From: Alopecurus myosuroides
Lineage: Eukaryota > Streptophyta > Magnoliopsida > Poales > Poaceae
Assembly (NCBI GenBank): GCA_028641055.1
Contig: CM054062.1
Location: forward strand, 22,452,536-22,516,535
Reading direction: 5' to 3'
Length of the DNA: 64,000 bases
This document shows, piece by piece, positions 41,900 to 54,228 of this stretch. The notes below the pieces were generated by a model. The model saw only the letters and a list, made by a program, of their open reading frames with translations, had not been told where the DNA came from and searched no databases. How positions within the stretch are numbered: position 1 is the first letter of the stretch; each line of letters begins with the position of its first letter. Made by a program: the position numbers and the translations under genes.

Positions 41900-44882
41900 C
41901 CAACTAAGAGAGCAATAATGGCCATAATCATGCATAGCGACAAAAAAATAAAAAGTGATCATCAAGTCTAGAAGTGAATTTGTTTGTATTCATAACATGG
42001 TGTGAGCATGCCCCAAGTCAATCTGGATAAAGCATTCAAATGAGAAATACCACAATTCCATGCTTCAACATGAGAGAACAGCACATGATTAAATTTAATG
42101 GCACATTAAGCACTCTCAACTATTTCAGACTAGTCACGATACATCATAAATAACTAAGAACATAATTGAAATAACATCTAACGCGACATGCCTAAGCCTA
42201 AGCCACAGTCAAAACAAGCTTCCTATTGCACCACTATAAGCATGAACAATTTACTCTTCATCAACACCAATCAACTTATTTGAAACAAATCTCAAAGAAA
42301 ATAATCATCAAAGACTAGAGATATAATCATATATAGCTGAAGCAAACCAAAAAGCTCTGAACACAATTCGAGTGAAAACAAGAGCTAAACGCAGTACTAG
42401 CAATAACTGAACACCCACAGAACAATAAGAGTGAAAACTAGAGTGTTATAGGCAATGAAAACGGAGTGTATGTCTCACAAAATAAAAGTGCTAGGATCCA
42501 ACCCAAAAGCTAGAGCAAATAAAACAAAACAAACTGAAAGCAAAATATAATGACGCTCCAAGAATAACCTAATAAGTGTGTTCATGAAGAAGAGGATGCC
42601 TTGGGGATCCCCAAGCTTTGAGGCTTTTACTTCTTGGATATGTCTTGGGGTGACATGGGAAACCCCAAGCTTGCTATTTTTTCCGTCCTTCATCTCATCA
42701 TATCATACTTCTCTCCTACACTTTAAAACTTCATCGACCTAAAACTTCTCACAATCTTCATTAGCAACGCTAGTGTAATCAAAATAATAAATCCACTTGG
42801 TTTAGTTTCAACACAAGTCTCATACTTAAATTAAAACATTAGCTACTATCACAACTTATTTTAAAGCCCACCTCTCAAAAGAACACCATAAGAAAGAGAA
42901 TAAGACGCAAATGGAAGTGTTGGTAGAAATCTGTCAAAACAGAATAATCAGTAAAGATGATTTTTTTTCTCTCAAAAATCTCCTGTTGCTCAAATTGAAA
43001 AGTGGGAAACTGACTAAAGTTAGATAAAAACCTGGGGTATGTTAGTATTTTCTCAAAGCAATCCGACATTCTGGCTGAGAGATATGATGTTTTTGGTAAT
43101 AGGCCAGAAATCTGTATCAGAATAGGAACTTCCCCAAATCGCAGTACCTCTCAATTAGAGGTTACTCTTGGCACAAAAATGAAATAAAAAGGATAAGGAT
43201 CGTTTGCTACAGAGGTAACAACTTCGAAAAAGAAAAATAACAGCAGAAAACAAAAAATAACAAAGATATAAGGGAGGAAAACAAAAGTGGGTTGCCTCCC
43301 ACAAGCGCTTTTCTTTAACGCCTTTTAGCTAGGCATGAAGAACGAATCAAGTATTATAAATAGAGTCATGGGTAGTCCTCACAAGGGACTCAAAAGTTAA
43401 CTTCATTATATTTCTAGGGAAATGTTCCACTCCCTTTTTAAGGGAAACTGAAATCTTACAATTCCCCCCTTCATATCAATAATGGCACCAATGGTGCAAA
43501 CAAAAGGTCTCCCCAAAACGATAGGGAAAGAGACATTACATTCAATATCCAAAACAAGAAAATCAACGAGGACATAATTATAATTAGAAACAATAAGAAC
43601 ATCAACAATACTTCCCAAAGATCTTTTAACAGTGGAGTCTATAAGATGCACTCCTAAAATACTCTCATTCAAAGGCTCCAGATCAAGCATATCATATAAA
43701 CTTTTAGACATAATAGAAGAAAGTGCACCAAGATCACACAAATCATTACAAACAAAATCATTCACTCTTATTCTAATAGTTGGATCACAACCATCTTGTA
43801 ATTTTCTAGGAATAGAGGCTTCAAGTTTGAGCCTTTCTTCTCTAGCTTCCATGAGAGCATTAGTGATATGTTTAGTGAAAGCAATATTCATCTTAACATA
43901 AGGATCTTTAGCTAATTTTTTGTAAGAACTTTATAACATTGGATATGGTGAAATTCTTGATATCAAGTTTATCATCCTCAAACATGGTGGAATTTTTTTC
44001 TCCTGAAGTCATATTATCCCCAATCCCACTTTCAGCAATTTACTCACTAGAAATATTTTTAATCTCCGAACTTTTGGGACTCCTTCTACCCAAAGTCATG
44101 ACCTCTCCAATACCATTTGTTTTGACATAAACATGTTTAGAAGCATCAGGATACTCATTGGTACTGAAAGTTTTCACTTCCTTAAAGGGTTGGATGGTAT
44201 AAATTTTAACAGGCTCACTTTTAGCATCATTTTCAGTAATTTCAGCTTCTCTTTCTCTTCTAGCACAAATTTGAGATAACATTATTATGTTGTCATTTAT
44301 TTGAAAATTTATAGGTTCAGTTTTCTTTGCCTCAATAGGTGTAGTCCTAATTTTTTAAATTTCGACATCATGAGCAAGGCTGTCAACTTTCAACACAAGA
44401 TTATCTAGTTTTGCAAGCCTTTCATCAACAATTTTATTGAAATCTTTTTGTGTACTGATAAATTATTTAAGCATGTTCTCAACTTCAGAGGTGGAACTTA
44501 TAGGATTATTATAATCATTGCCATAAGAACTCCCCTATGAATTACCATTATTAGTAGGATATGGCCTATAGTTGTTAGCACCAAAGTTATTCTTGTAAGC
44601 ATTGTTGTTGAAATTGTTAGTAGCAATAAAATTCACATCAATTTGATCATTCTCATTAGCAACCAAAGAGTTGAAGAGAACATTTTTAGGATCTATTGGC
44701 ACTTGTTTAGCTAGAAACGAAACAAGCATATCAATTTTATCACTCAAAGAGGAGACCTCCTCAACAGAATTTACCCTTTTACCTGTTGGAGCCCTTTCTG
44801 TGTGCCATTGGGAATAGTTTATCATTAGAAAATTTTCATGCATGAATGACATGAACACAACACCACAACCCTTTGTTAGAAA
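41900..44882 (-). mobile_element. Athila-like retrotransposon remnant G, inverted
   Basis: Read on the minus strand, this holds the C-terminal part of gag, a protease-like domain and then noncoding sequence. The latter includes the motif GCGTTAAAGAAAAGCGCTTG (about 43300-43325), also seen in element A. Both LTRs are missing. It is cut on the left near the copia-type LTR and on the right by an LTR fragment in the opposite orientation. Confidence 0.6.
43406..44882 (-). pseudogene. gag C-terminus and protease-like domain of G
   Basis: Minus-strand pieces in order: SSLSDKIDMLVSFLAKQVP with an Asn-rich NNAYKNNFGANNYRPYP (44535-44924), an acidic linker (44040-44282), and 43406-43891 with NDLCDLGALSSIMSKSLYDM and SFPIVLGRPFVCTIGAIID. 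The last resembles the retroviral-type aspartic protease of Athila elements, with CDLGA at the active-site position. Several stops interrupt it. Confidence 0.65.
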
Positions 44883-45254
44883 ATTTTGGGATGTTACACC
44901 TGGGCGCCCCCTAGGCCGCGCCACCTGGTGGTGTGGGGGCCATAGCCAACCCCTCGGGCTCCCCCTTCGACTACATATGCCCCTTTACCCTAAAACGCGA
45001 GGGGGTTCATCATACTCCAGAGAAACACCCGAGTGCCGCCACCGCCTCAAAACCCAATCCACGGATCAGAAGTTCTTGTTCTGGCACACTATCGGGACGG
45101 GGATTCAAAGGAGATCATCGTCATCATCATAGCCACCACTTCTCCATCAACCATCCATGATTCCCCCGTCCATGTGTGAGTAATCCCCGCGGTAGGCTGG
45201 GAGGGATGGAAGCGATTGGATGATATCCTTCATGTAATAATGCCATATTGTTAG
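44883..45254 (+). repeat. LTR fragment of element C type
   Basis: It shares with the LTRs of C the order CGCGCC...GGTGTGG, TAAAACGCGAGGGGGTT, GGGACGGGGATT, CCATCCATG...CATGTGTGAGTAA and CATGTAATAATGCC. It is truncated at both ends. Confidence 0.6.
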
Positions 45255-45363
45255 GGAGAACACTAACAATATTTCAAACTATTATCTTGATTTTCTTTTC
45301 GCTGCACTTAACTGTAGAGATAAGTATAACATTGGTTCTCTCATTGCTCGCCGCCTAGCTGCT
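45255..45363 (+). pseudogene. fragment of Athila ORF1-like domain
   Basis: Translates GENTNNISNYYLDFLFAALN then CRDKYNIGSLIARRLAA, matching GREKTSNISSYHLAFIDVAL and KYNLGALVACRLAA in element C (about 51670-51780). It is joined directly to the preceding LTR fragment, which implies a deletion or recombination. Confidence 0.6.
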
Positions 45364-46010
45364 TGATATGTCTCCAATGTATCTATAATTTCTGATGCTC
45401 TATGATGATATTATGCCAATTGCTACATGTTTTCTCCCTTCTGTATAGCATTTTTACACGTTTCCCGGGACTAACCTATTAACAAGACGCCAAGTGCCAG
45501 TTCCCCGTTTTCTGCAGTTTTAGTTTCAGAAAAGTTGTTCTGGAAATATTCTCGGAATTGGAAAATTCGAAGCCCGGAAGTATTAGAATTCCTGAAGGTT
45601 CCAAGAAGTCCAAAGGAGACCCGGAGGGGGGCCCTAGAGCCCCCCACACCATAGGCTCGCGCGGGCTCCCCCCCTGGCCGCGCTGGCTAGTGGTCTGGGC
45701 CCCTCGGGCGCCCACCGACGTTGCCCTTTCGCCTATATATTCCCCCCGAGGCATAAACCCTAGAAGGATCGACCTTTTCTACAAAATACATCCGTAGCTC
45801 CGCCGCCACCGCCGACAAGTTTTGCAGGACATGTCTCTGTTCTCGCACCCTGCCGGGACGGGGAAGTGCCCCCGGAACCCATCTCCATCGACTCCACCGC
45901 CATCTCTATCGTCGTTGTTGTCTCCTATGATGAGGCGGGAGTAGTTCTCCTCCGAGGCTGAGGGCTCTACCGTTAGCTATGTGGTTCATCTCTCTCTCCC
46001 ATGGTGTGAT
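45364..46010 (+). repeat. LTR D, first part
   Basis: Begins TGATATGTCTCCAATGTATC and contains GGACTAACCTATTAACAAGA-like sequence, related to the LTR of A. It is interrupted at 46010 by element C and continues at 55633. Confidence 0.7.
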
Positions 46011-47386
46011 TGATACGTCGAAAACGTATCTCCTTTTCCGAACACTTTTCCTATTGTTTTCCTCTAAACTCGTGTGTTTTGAATGCAACTAACACAGACT
46101 AGCGCTGTTTTCAGCAGAATTACCTTGGTGTCTCGTTTTTGTGCAGAAAAACCAACTTTCGGGAAATTGCCCAGAAAAGACCCCATTGCTCCTAAAACAC
46201 CAGAAGACCCCGGGAGCCAAAAGGAGGCTAGGAGAAGAGCCACAGGGGGACACACCACCCCTTGGCGCCCCCCCTTGGCCGCGCCAGCACATGGTGTGGG
46301 CCACCCAGAGCCCCCTCGGTCTCCCCTTTCGACAACAAATAGCCTTCAACCCTAAAACATGAGGGGGTTTGGTAGTTTTCCAGAAAGAAGTCCGTAGCTC
46401 CGCCGCCATCGCGAATCCTTTTTCGGGGTTCAGAAACTCCGTTCTGGCACCCTGCCGGGACGAGGAATTGGAGGAGATCATCGCCACCGTCATCACCAAC
46501 GCCTCTCCATCGACCATCCATGTTTCCCCCATCCATGTGTGAGTAATTCCCCTGATGTAGGCTGAAGAGGCTGGTAGGGATTGGATGCGTTCGTTCATGT
46601 AATAATGCCGTGATTGTTAGAGCATAGTGCCTAGTATCTTCAATTAGTGCTATTGACACTGTTGCAACTTGTTATGCTTAATGCTTGCCACTTTGGGCCC
46701 GAGTGCCATGATCTCAGATCTGAACATGTTATTGAATCATGATGATAATTATTGTTTCTTGATCATACCTGCAAGTTGTTTCCACATACCGTTGTTCGGA
46801 ACCCGAGGCCCGAAAGTGATAGAAATTGGGACAACCGGAGGGGATTGCTGTGATGTGAGGATCACATGTGTTCACGGAGTGTTAATGCTTTGCTCCAGTG
46901 TTCTATTAAAAGGAACACCTTAATTACCAGTAGTTCCCTTGAGGCCCCGCTGAACCAGGCTGGCAAGACAATAGATGTTGTGCAAGTTCTCATTGCGAGC
47001 ATGTACGACTATTTACGGAACACATGCCTATGGTTACTTAGTGCTTGGATGCTTTATATTATTATCTGCAATGCCCATGTCTTGATTATTATATGAACTA
47101 TCTTATCCATGCAACGCCTCGTTCATCTATCCCTATGCCTACAGTATTTAATCCCGTTGTTTACTTCAAACAGCAATGCTGCTGTTTTCATACTACTGCT
47201 GTTATTATTTCACTACTGCTGCTGCTATAAAACTGTTACTAGTGATAAACCACTACGAACAAGTCCACTTTTAGGTGCATGTGAATTTACAACTCACTTT
47301 TTATGGCTCACAAATATTCTTTGTCTCCCCATGTGTCGAATCAATAAATTTGGGTTTTACTTCCCTCGAAGACTTGTGGGTCATCA
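46011..47386 (+). repeat. 5' LTR of element C
   Basis: 1376 bp, TG...CA, preceded by GTGAT. It matches 54229-55627 with few differences; the 3' copy has a 20-bp or so addition near its end (GTTGCGATCCCCTATA). Confidence 0.92.
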
Positions 47387-47397
47387 AGACTATTTTC

Positions 47398-47415
47398 TGG
47401 CGCCGTTGCCGGGGA
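47398..47415 (+). promoter_or_regulatory. primer binding site, tRNA-Asp type (element C)
   Basis: TGGCGCCGTTGCCGGGGA, identical to the site in element A and complementary to the plant tRNA-Asp 3' end. Confidence 0.9.
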
Positions 47416-47473
47416 GCATAGCTTTATTTGCGAGCTCACCGGAGAGTACTATTATCTGCTTCCAACATTTATC

Positions 47474-48049
47474 ATGGGTAAGTCCCATGATGGAAAAGTT
47501 CCTATATTGACATCCACTACAAGAAGAGGTACAACTCTGAACACCTCTGTTGCTCTTGATTCACCGTCTGTTATGAGTAAGCTGCTTACACCACCACATA
47601 CACATGCTATACATGCTACTTCTGCTGAATCTGAAAATGCTTCTGATACTTTTGATGATGCTTCTACTGTGCTTGATGAGAGTGGTTCTCTCGGTCCTTT
47701 CTTAGATGCTACTATTGCTAAAGCTAAAAATATTGCAAACACTGAAACTCTTGATAAAAATCCTGTTACTCCTGCTTTTTCACCTCAGTTTAGAGAAAAT
47801 CCTAGTGATGATTTTGATGATGCCTATATGGAACTTAGTGATGATCTTATTGATAAAATACAATCGATGGTGGATAATGATGCTGTTATACGTCTTATGG
47901 AGAGTCGTGCTATTAAATATAAATTATCTCCTGATGCTAAGTTTGCCACTTCTCCTATTAATATTAGGGATAAAGATTATGATTTCTCTCTTGATTTATC
48001 TTATATATCTATTGTTGAGAAAGAACCTTTTTGTGGTACTGAAAATTAA
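47474..48049 (+). pseudogene. gag N-terminal frame of element C
   Basis: A 191-residue open frame starting MGKSHDGKVPILTSTTRR, Ser/Thr/Asp-rich, with DLIDKIQSMVDNDAVIRLME near the middle. It ends in TAA just before the gag core, which continues in another frame from 48069, so one frameshift separates them. It has no known domain of its own; the position matches the N-terminal extension of Athila-type gag. Confidence 0.6.
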
Positions 48050-48068
48050 AGTACTATGAAACATATGA

Positions 48069-50147
48069 ATGAGCTCTCCTAGTAGTTTATTCTCTGATGA
48101 TCTTAAGAAACGTAGCTACGTTGTTACTAAAATATTCCCTTTCTCATTAAAGGATGAAGCTAAAACTTGGTTTAATAATTTGTGTCATGGATCTATTGAT
48201 AGTCCAATTGGTTTGGTTAATGCTTTCTTTCAGAAATATTTTCCTGCTAGTGCTCAACATGCTGCTTTACAAAATATATTTAGTTTCAAACAATTGGAAG
48301 AAGAGAAACTACGTGTATCTTGGGCAAGGTTCTGTTCTTTAGTAAGGGCTACACCTGGGCATAAGCTAGAAGATAATAAAATTCTTGATATATTATATCA
48401 TGGACTAACTTTTGAATCTAGGACATACCTGGATAGTTGTGCTGGTTGTGTTTTCAGGCAAAGAACTCCAGAAGAATGTGAGGAATTAATGGCTAAAATA
48501 AGCCAAAATCATGATGATTGGACTATGGTTGAGCATGAGCTGACCCCTACTCCAGTATCAACACCAACACCAACAGCCAAGAAGAGGGGATTGATTGAAT
48601 TAAATGATGAAGTGATGAGAGAAGCCAAGAAATCTCTTAAAGAGAGGGGTATTAAATCTGAAGATGTGAAGAATCTTCCACCTATAGAAGAATTATGTAA
48701 GCCAATCCCTCACTCATCACCAATTGAGGTACACTGTCTCCAATATTTTGATAGTACAGATATTCCCTATATAAAACCTACTGACCAATGCTTAGATGAA
48801 TTTGATAATCATGTTATTAAGCAAGATAATTTTAATATGAGAGTGCAAAATCACCTAATGGAAAACTCTAAAGCTATTAATGATTTGCATGGTATCATAG
48901 AAAGAACCTCTAATGATGTTAAAATGCTTGTTAAACATTTTCAAATGGTTCAAACTCAAATTGATCAACTTGCTAAAGTGCAAAAAGATTTGCTAGTTAA
49001 TGCTTCTAAATAAAAACATGCTTATGAAATAAGAACTAGAAGTGGTATTGCTACACAAGATCCTTTATATCCTGAGGGACATCCTAAAAGAATTGAACAA
49101 GATTCTCAGCAAACTAATAATGATGTTATTCATACTAAGAAGAAAAAGAAGTAGAAACATAGAACTGTTGTAGAATCCTCTGAACTTGCTAAAGATCCTA
49201 ATAGTATATCTATCTCTGATGCTGAAAATGGAAGTGGTAATGAAAAGAATGATGCTTCTGATAAATAAGAAACTGAAAAGGAACCTGAAAAGCAAACTAA
49301 AAATACAAAGTATACTAAGGAAGATTTTAGTGCTAATAAACATGGTAATGAGAGAGAACCTTGGGTACAAAAACCAATGCCTTATCCTAATAAGAAACAC
49401 AAGTTAACAGAAGAAGAACACTATAACAAGTTTTCTGAATGGATGAAACCTTTGTTCTTGCAAATTACTTTAACTCATGCTATTAAATTGCCTCCTTATG
49501 CAAAATATATGAAAGATATTGTTTCTAACAAGAGGAAGATTCCTAATGAGGAAATTTCCACCATGCTTGATAATTACTCTTTTAATGGCAAGGTTCCTAA
49601 GAAACTTGGAGATCCTGGTATACCAACTATTCCCTGTTCTATTAAAAATAATTATGTTAGAATTGCTTTGTGTGATTTGGGAGTTGGAGTTAGTGTCATG
49701 CCTTTTACTCTCTACAAAAGACTCCTCCTAGAAAAGTTGATACCAACTGAGATATATTTGCAAATGGCTGATAAGTCTACTGCTATTCCTGTGGGTATAT
49801 GTGAGGATGTTCTTGTTCAAGTTGCTAATAATTGTCTGATATTAACTGACTTTTTTGTGTTGGAAATGCCTGAAGATAATAATATGTCTATTATTCTTGG
49901 AAGACCTTTTCTTAATACTGCAGGGGCTGTTATTGATTGCAATCAAGGGAAAGTTACTTTTAATATTAATGATAAAGAGCACATTCTTTATATTCCCAAG
50001 AAGATTGATAAGAAATATGGTCTAAATTCAATTGAAAATATTGAGACCATCAAGATTGGAGAATTTTATTGTACCTTTCCAGTACCACCAAAAGAATATG
50101 AAATTATTATGATTGAGACTATGCCTATCAAGGTTGAGGTAACATAA
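48069..50147 (+). pseudogene. gag core and aspartic protease of element C
   Basis: A single frame of 692 codons with three internal stops (49011-49013, 49152-49154, 49266-49268). The first part (48069-49013) is a retrotransposon gag domain with FPFSLKDEAKTWFNNL and FFQKYFPASAQHAALQNIF. A coiled, charged linker follows. The last part (49377-50147) is protease-like: RIALCDLGVGVSVMPFTLYK at the active-site region and MSIILGRPFLNTAGAVIDC, the ILGRPFL flap-side motif. The catalytic triad reads DLG instead of DTG or DSG, as in other Athila-like copies. No zinc knuckle was seen. Translation ends before any reverse transcriptase. Confidence 0.8.
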
Positions 50148-51095
50148 TTATTTAGTGATTAGCAAAGTTCTTCTACATATGAAAATTATTCTGGTAAAAA
50201 GACTTGATCACCCTTGTTAACAAAATAATTTTGAATGAAGAGGACAATGTTTTCACCTTCCCTATTATGTTTTCACCATGTTTACTTCTGTTATAACATT
50301 ACTACTTGAGTACAATCATGTTTTCCACCATTCTGATGCATGTTTTCCTGGTATTTTCACTCTGATTTCTGAGGATATGCATGTTTTCACCATCCATACT
50401 TTTGTTTTCACCACTACCACCTTTGTTTTCTTTGGATATTCTTTCATTAGAGTGTCTTAGAACCTCTGTAGTGCTGGTTTTAGTTTTGTTTTCCACCTTT
50501 TCACTTTTGTTTTCTAGCAACATTATTATTTATTAAAATTCTGAAAAAGTCCGAAAAATAAAGTTTCTCGAAAAATTCCAGAAAAATTATAATAATTTTT
50601 ACGTTAAAAATGAGGCAGAAAGCCACCTAGGAGGCCCCAGGGGGACCCACCAGTCAGGCACACCATTGGGTGGCGCGGCTAGCCCCTGGTGGCGCCAACA
50701 CATGGTGCGGGCCCTCCTAGCCCTCCACTAACCCTCTCCCTGCCAAAGTCCTCTCTCTCACCTCACAAAATGAAAACATTTCCTGGAACCCGTGTTCTTG
50801 CTGTTCTTCCTCTGGATTTTTGATCTCCTTCTTCAGCCCATCATTTGTGCTGATATTTGGTGTGTTTGATCTCCGGTATGTGACTCCTCCCATGATCCAA
50901 GTAGATTTTTTTAGTGAAGTATTTCTTAAGTATTTTGGTACTGTAGGTGACAGCTTATGTGAGTTCGCATGCTTCATTTGAGTAGAATTAATTTATTTTT
51001 GATGTATGTTTAGCTCTCATATAAGTCCCTATGGTAGTCTCCACCTTATAGTTGCTTGAAATTAATTTTTGTGATGATTCTTGAAAAATTTCAGA
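50148..51095 (+). other. noncoding middle of element C
   Basis: Reverse transcriptase and integrase would be expected here but are absent. Positions 50240-50520 hold repeated ATGTTTTCACC / TTTGTTTTC words. At 50620-50730 is a GC-rich piece resembling the centre of the LTR (GGCACACCATTGGGTGGCGC). Confidence 0.6.
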
Positions 51096-51096
51096 G

Positions 51097-52208
51097 ATGT
51101 ATAGTTATAATTTTGGAGAAATATTTAGGAGTGATGCTCCTAGAAGGACAAGGCCCTCACGCTCATCCACTTCAGGGAGGCCATCATATAACAAGGATGT
51201 TATGGCTTCAACTATTGACGATGCGAAAGATGATGGTATCGTTCACCCATTTAGTTTTCCTTGTCGTACATTTTTAAGGAGTGCAGGTCTTTTAGCTAAT
51301 TTTCTTATGCTTATTGAAAGAGTTGGTCTAACCAACTTTATGGAAGATGAAAGCACTCAGTATGCCGCACTTACAAAACTTTTGTTAAGAGTTTTAAATT
51401 TCAGAACACACATTATGGTCCATATGTTGCCTTCAAGTTATATGGTAGTCCTTTTTCTTTGTCCCTGGGAGAATTTTGTGCTATTATAGGTATCAACGCC
51501 ACCGGGACAACGAGCAGGATTCAAGTTAAACCCGCAGACGTCCAGGGGATTTACTGAGAAGTCACCAACGATGACGGTCGCTCATCCCAGCATGGGAAGA
51601 TAAGGAACATTCAACTTCCCGCTCTTAAATACTTTACTTACTATATTGGTACTAGTATCCTTGGTAGGGAGAAAACTAGCAACATTTCTAGTTACCACCT
51701 TGCTTTCATTGATGTTGCGCTGAACCGTAGCACGAAGTATAACCTTGGTGCACTTGTTGCATGCCGCCTTGCTGCTTCTGGGCCTATTTTTGGTGGCATT
51801 ATTGCTACACGTGTAGCAGCTGCTTTACATGTTTCCCTTGCTCCTAATGATGAAATAATTGCTCCACATAGGCTTAACCTTGCTTCCACGAAATCCCATC
51901 AGTTTGTCACTTCTAACTCTACTGCTGATCATTTAGTATATAGAGTTTTATATATAGATGTAGGGGAGCGGAAAGTTACTTTGCCGCAACCTGTTTTGTT
52001 TAAGATTGACATGGCACCGTGGTCGCTCTCCAAGGAGCAGGTAGACGAGCATCTGAGCACCCTGGAGTTTTACAGGCAGCAGGAAAGGCGAGACGCGCCT
52101 CCCGAGGACCGCAACACGCAGTACACCGGCGCATCCTCGAGCACATATCAGGGGGAGGGTTCCTCCTCAACATACTACGGCGGCGGCATCTCATGGGCCC
52201 CTTGGTGA
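51097..52208 (+). pseudogene. Athila ORF1-like domain of element C
   Basis: Starts MYSYNFGEIFRSDAPRRTR; after a frameshift near 51400 it continues YGPYVAFKLYGSPFSLSLGE, FCAIIGINATGTTSRIQV, and after an in-frame TGA (51555-51557) LPALKYFTYYIGTSILGRE and KYNLGALVACRLAASGPIFG. It ends in a Gly/Ser/Tyr-rich tail at 52208. The order matches the Athila ORF1 protein family, found in plant gypsy elements of the Athila lineage, sometimes compared with an extra third ORF. Function unknown. Inactive here. Confidence 0.7.
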
Positions 52209-52299
52209 TTGATCTCCACTTAGGCCAAAATCCTAAGCTTGGGGGGAGGTATACCGACATCACACTCATTTATATATCATATTCCGTCGGTTCTTTGTA

Positions 52300-52680
52300 T
52301 ATCCATGTTTCCTCTTCTTTCGCTTCTTTTTGTTTCTTTCCCTTCTTTTCGTTTCTTTCACTTTTTTCGTTTCTTTCGTTTCTTTTGCTTTTATTGTATT
52401 GTTTCGCTTTCCAAAACACAAAACGACCAAAAATATTTCTATTGTTTCTCTCTACTTGTTTCTTTAGTTGGTTTGCTTTATCTTTTAGTTGCATTTTAAT
52501 ATTCAAAAACCAAAAAATATTTGGTTTTGTTTGTTTTGCTTGCTTTCTTTTGTTCTTTTTTCATTTCGAAAAAACCAAACAGATTTTTCTTTGTTTGCTT
52601 GTTCTCTTTTGCTTGTGTTTTAATTGAAAATCCCAAAATATTTGTTGTTCTTCTCTTGTTTTGTAAAGTTTGCTGCCGAG
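52300..52680 (+). repeat. T-rich low-complexity tract (TTTCTTTC / TTTGCTTG)
   Basis: Long pyrimidine-rich run with imperfect CTTTTTTTCGTTTC units, noncoding part of element C. Confidence 0.7.
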
Positions 52681-52949
52681 TTCAACAGTTGTCCGTGATT
52701 CCATTGGATCTTGGTTTTCATTATATATTTTATTCAAGCCACAAGTGAAGAGCCATAATGACATCTGCGACAATTCAAGTGTGGTGAGAGGCTGGTATGA
52801 ATTCTATTTGCTTTTATTTTTGTATATATATCCATCTATGTGAGCATGCTTAGTTTGTTCGTATAAGATATATGTGACTTAATGGATGCTTAGTAGTTCG
52901 TGCTCTCTCATGTCTTGTTCCAATTTATTAATGGTAAATGACCTGACAT

Positions 52950-54189
52950 ATAAATATTTGTTCGCATTGTTCTATTCATAGAAGGGTATGACATTGTGGT
53001 AGCCTCCTCTGACTGTTTCATTTGAATCGACTTGGCACATTCTCACGCATGTTAAGACTGAAAACAAAAAATCAATAAGCCTCGATGATTTATTTTGCCT
53101 CGGAGTTCTAGTATCAATTTTATGCCTCAGTTAATTTTACTTTGTCGCAAACATGATTATGATAGTTGTTCCTCTCTTGATTGTCGCTCCCTGTCTATTG
53201 CTAGCCTTCACCAGTACTGAGTATGGAATTCTACTCGTGCATCCAACTCCCAAAAACCAAAATTTCCCATTGTGTACACCATACCTACCTACATATGGTA
53301 TTTAACTGCCATTCCAAGTAAATTTCTCATGTGCTACCCTTAAAACCTTCTAAAAATTATTCCGGTTTTGTGCCCCTGTTTTAGCTCATGAGGACGTAAA
53401 TAGAGAATCTTTATCTCACTTGTTGATTGGATTTCACACCCTGAACTAGTGGCTTCATCCGCTTATCCAAATGATAGAAGAGCTGGCAGCGGGGTGCCCA
53501 GCCCCAAATTAATACACACAAATTCTCTTCACTATTTTTGCCACTGATTTATCAGTCAAAGCATAATTGTGTAAACAAAAGAGAAAGATGGATGAACTTC
53601 TACACCAGTTGCGTCCTTTATCATGGAAGCCTCTCTTGTGAATCCAGTTGGCTTGTGTCGTAATGTATTTTATGTTTACCATTCGTTGACATAAGCATAC
53701 ACCTCTCTTAAAAATGTTTTCAATAGCTCTGTTTAATAAAATAAAAAGCTCTAGCACATGAGTAATCTCTGCTTCCCTCCGCGAAGGGCCTTTCTGTTAC
53801 TTTTATGTTGAGTCTCCGCCATATTCTTTGAGCACGGTTGATTGTGGTATAATCTTAATACTTGCATCTTTGATATCTTTACTTCTAGTCTTCCCTTGAA
53901 CTTCAGAGGTGCCCTGGCATTTATGTTTTCCCCACACTTAAGGGAAAGCAATATACCACTTTATCAGATCCTATTATGAATACTTCAATCTTGCAAATAG
54001 TTATGCTTCATGTTGTTTATTATCAATATGTTGTTATCTCTTCATGGTTTGCATAGCTATTAAGTGAAAGCATCTTGCATGTATCTTATCATGAGCATAA
54101 CAAAGTATCTAATCATATAGTGATCATATTTACATCATATGAAACAAATTTGTTCGTAAAAGTCTTGTATCTCATTCAGCTGTCACTGA
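52950..54189 (+). other. conserved noncoding 3' block of element C
   Basis: Counterpart of 22500-23879 in element A, with long nearly identical stretches around 53386-53520. No gene is supported on the plus strand. Short minus-strand frames in both copies share FLFCLHNY-type sequence but are otherwise different, so coding is unlikely. Confidence 0.7.
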
Positions 54190-54209
54190 ATTGCTTGAGG
54201 ACAAGCAAT
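54190..54209 (+). promoter_or_regulatory. AGGA-loop hairpin before 3' LTR (element C)
   Basis: ATTGCTTG-AGGA-CAAGCAAT gives a perfect 8-bp stem with an AGGA loop, ending 19 nt before the 3' LTR. The purine tract TTGGGGGGAG lies between them (54219-54228). Confidence 0.6.
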
Positions 54210-54228
54210 AAGCTAAGATTGGGGGGAG

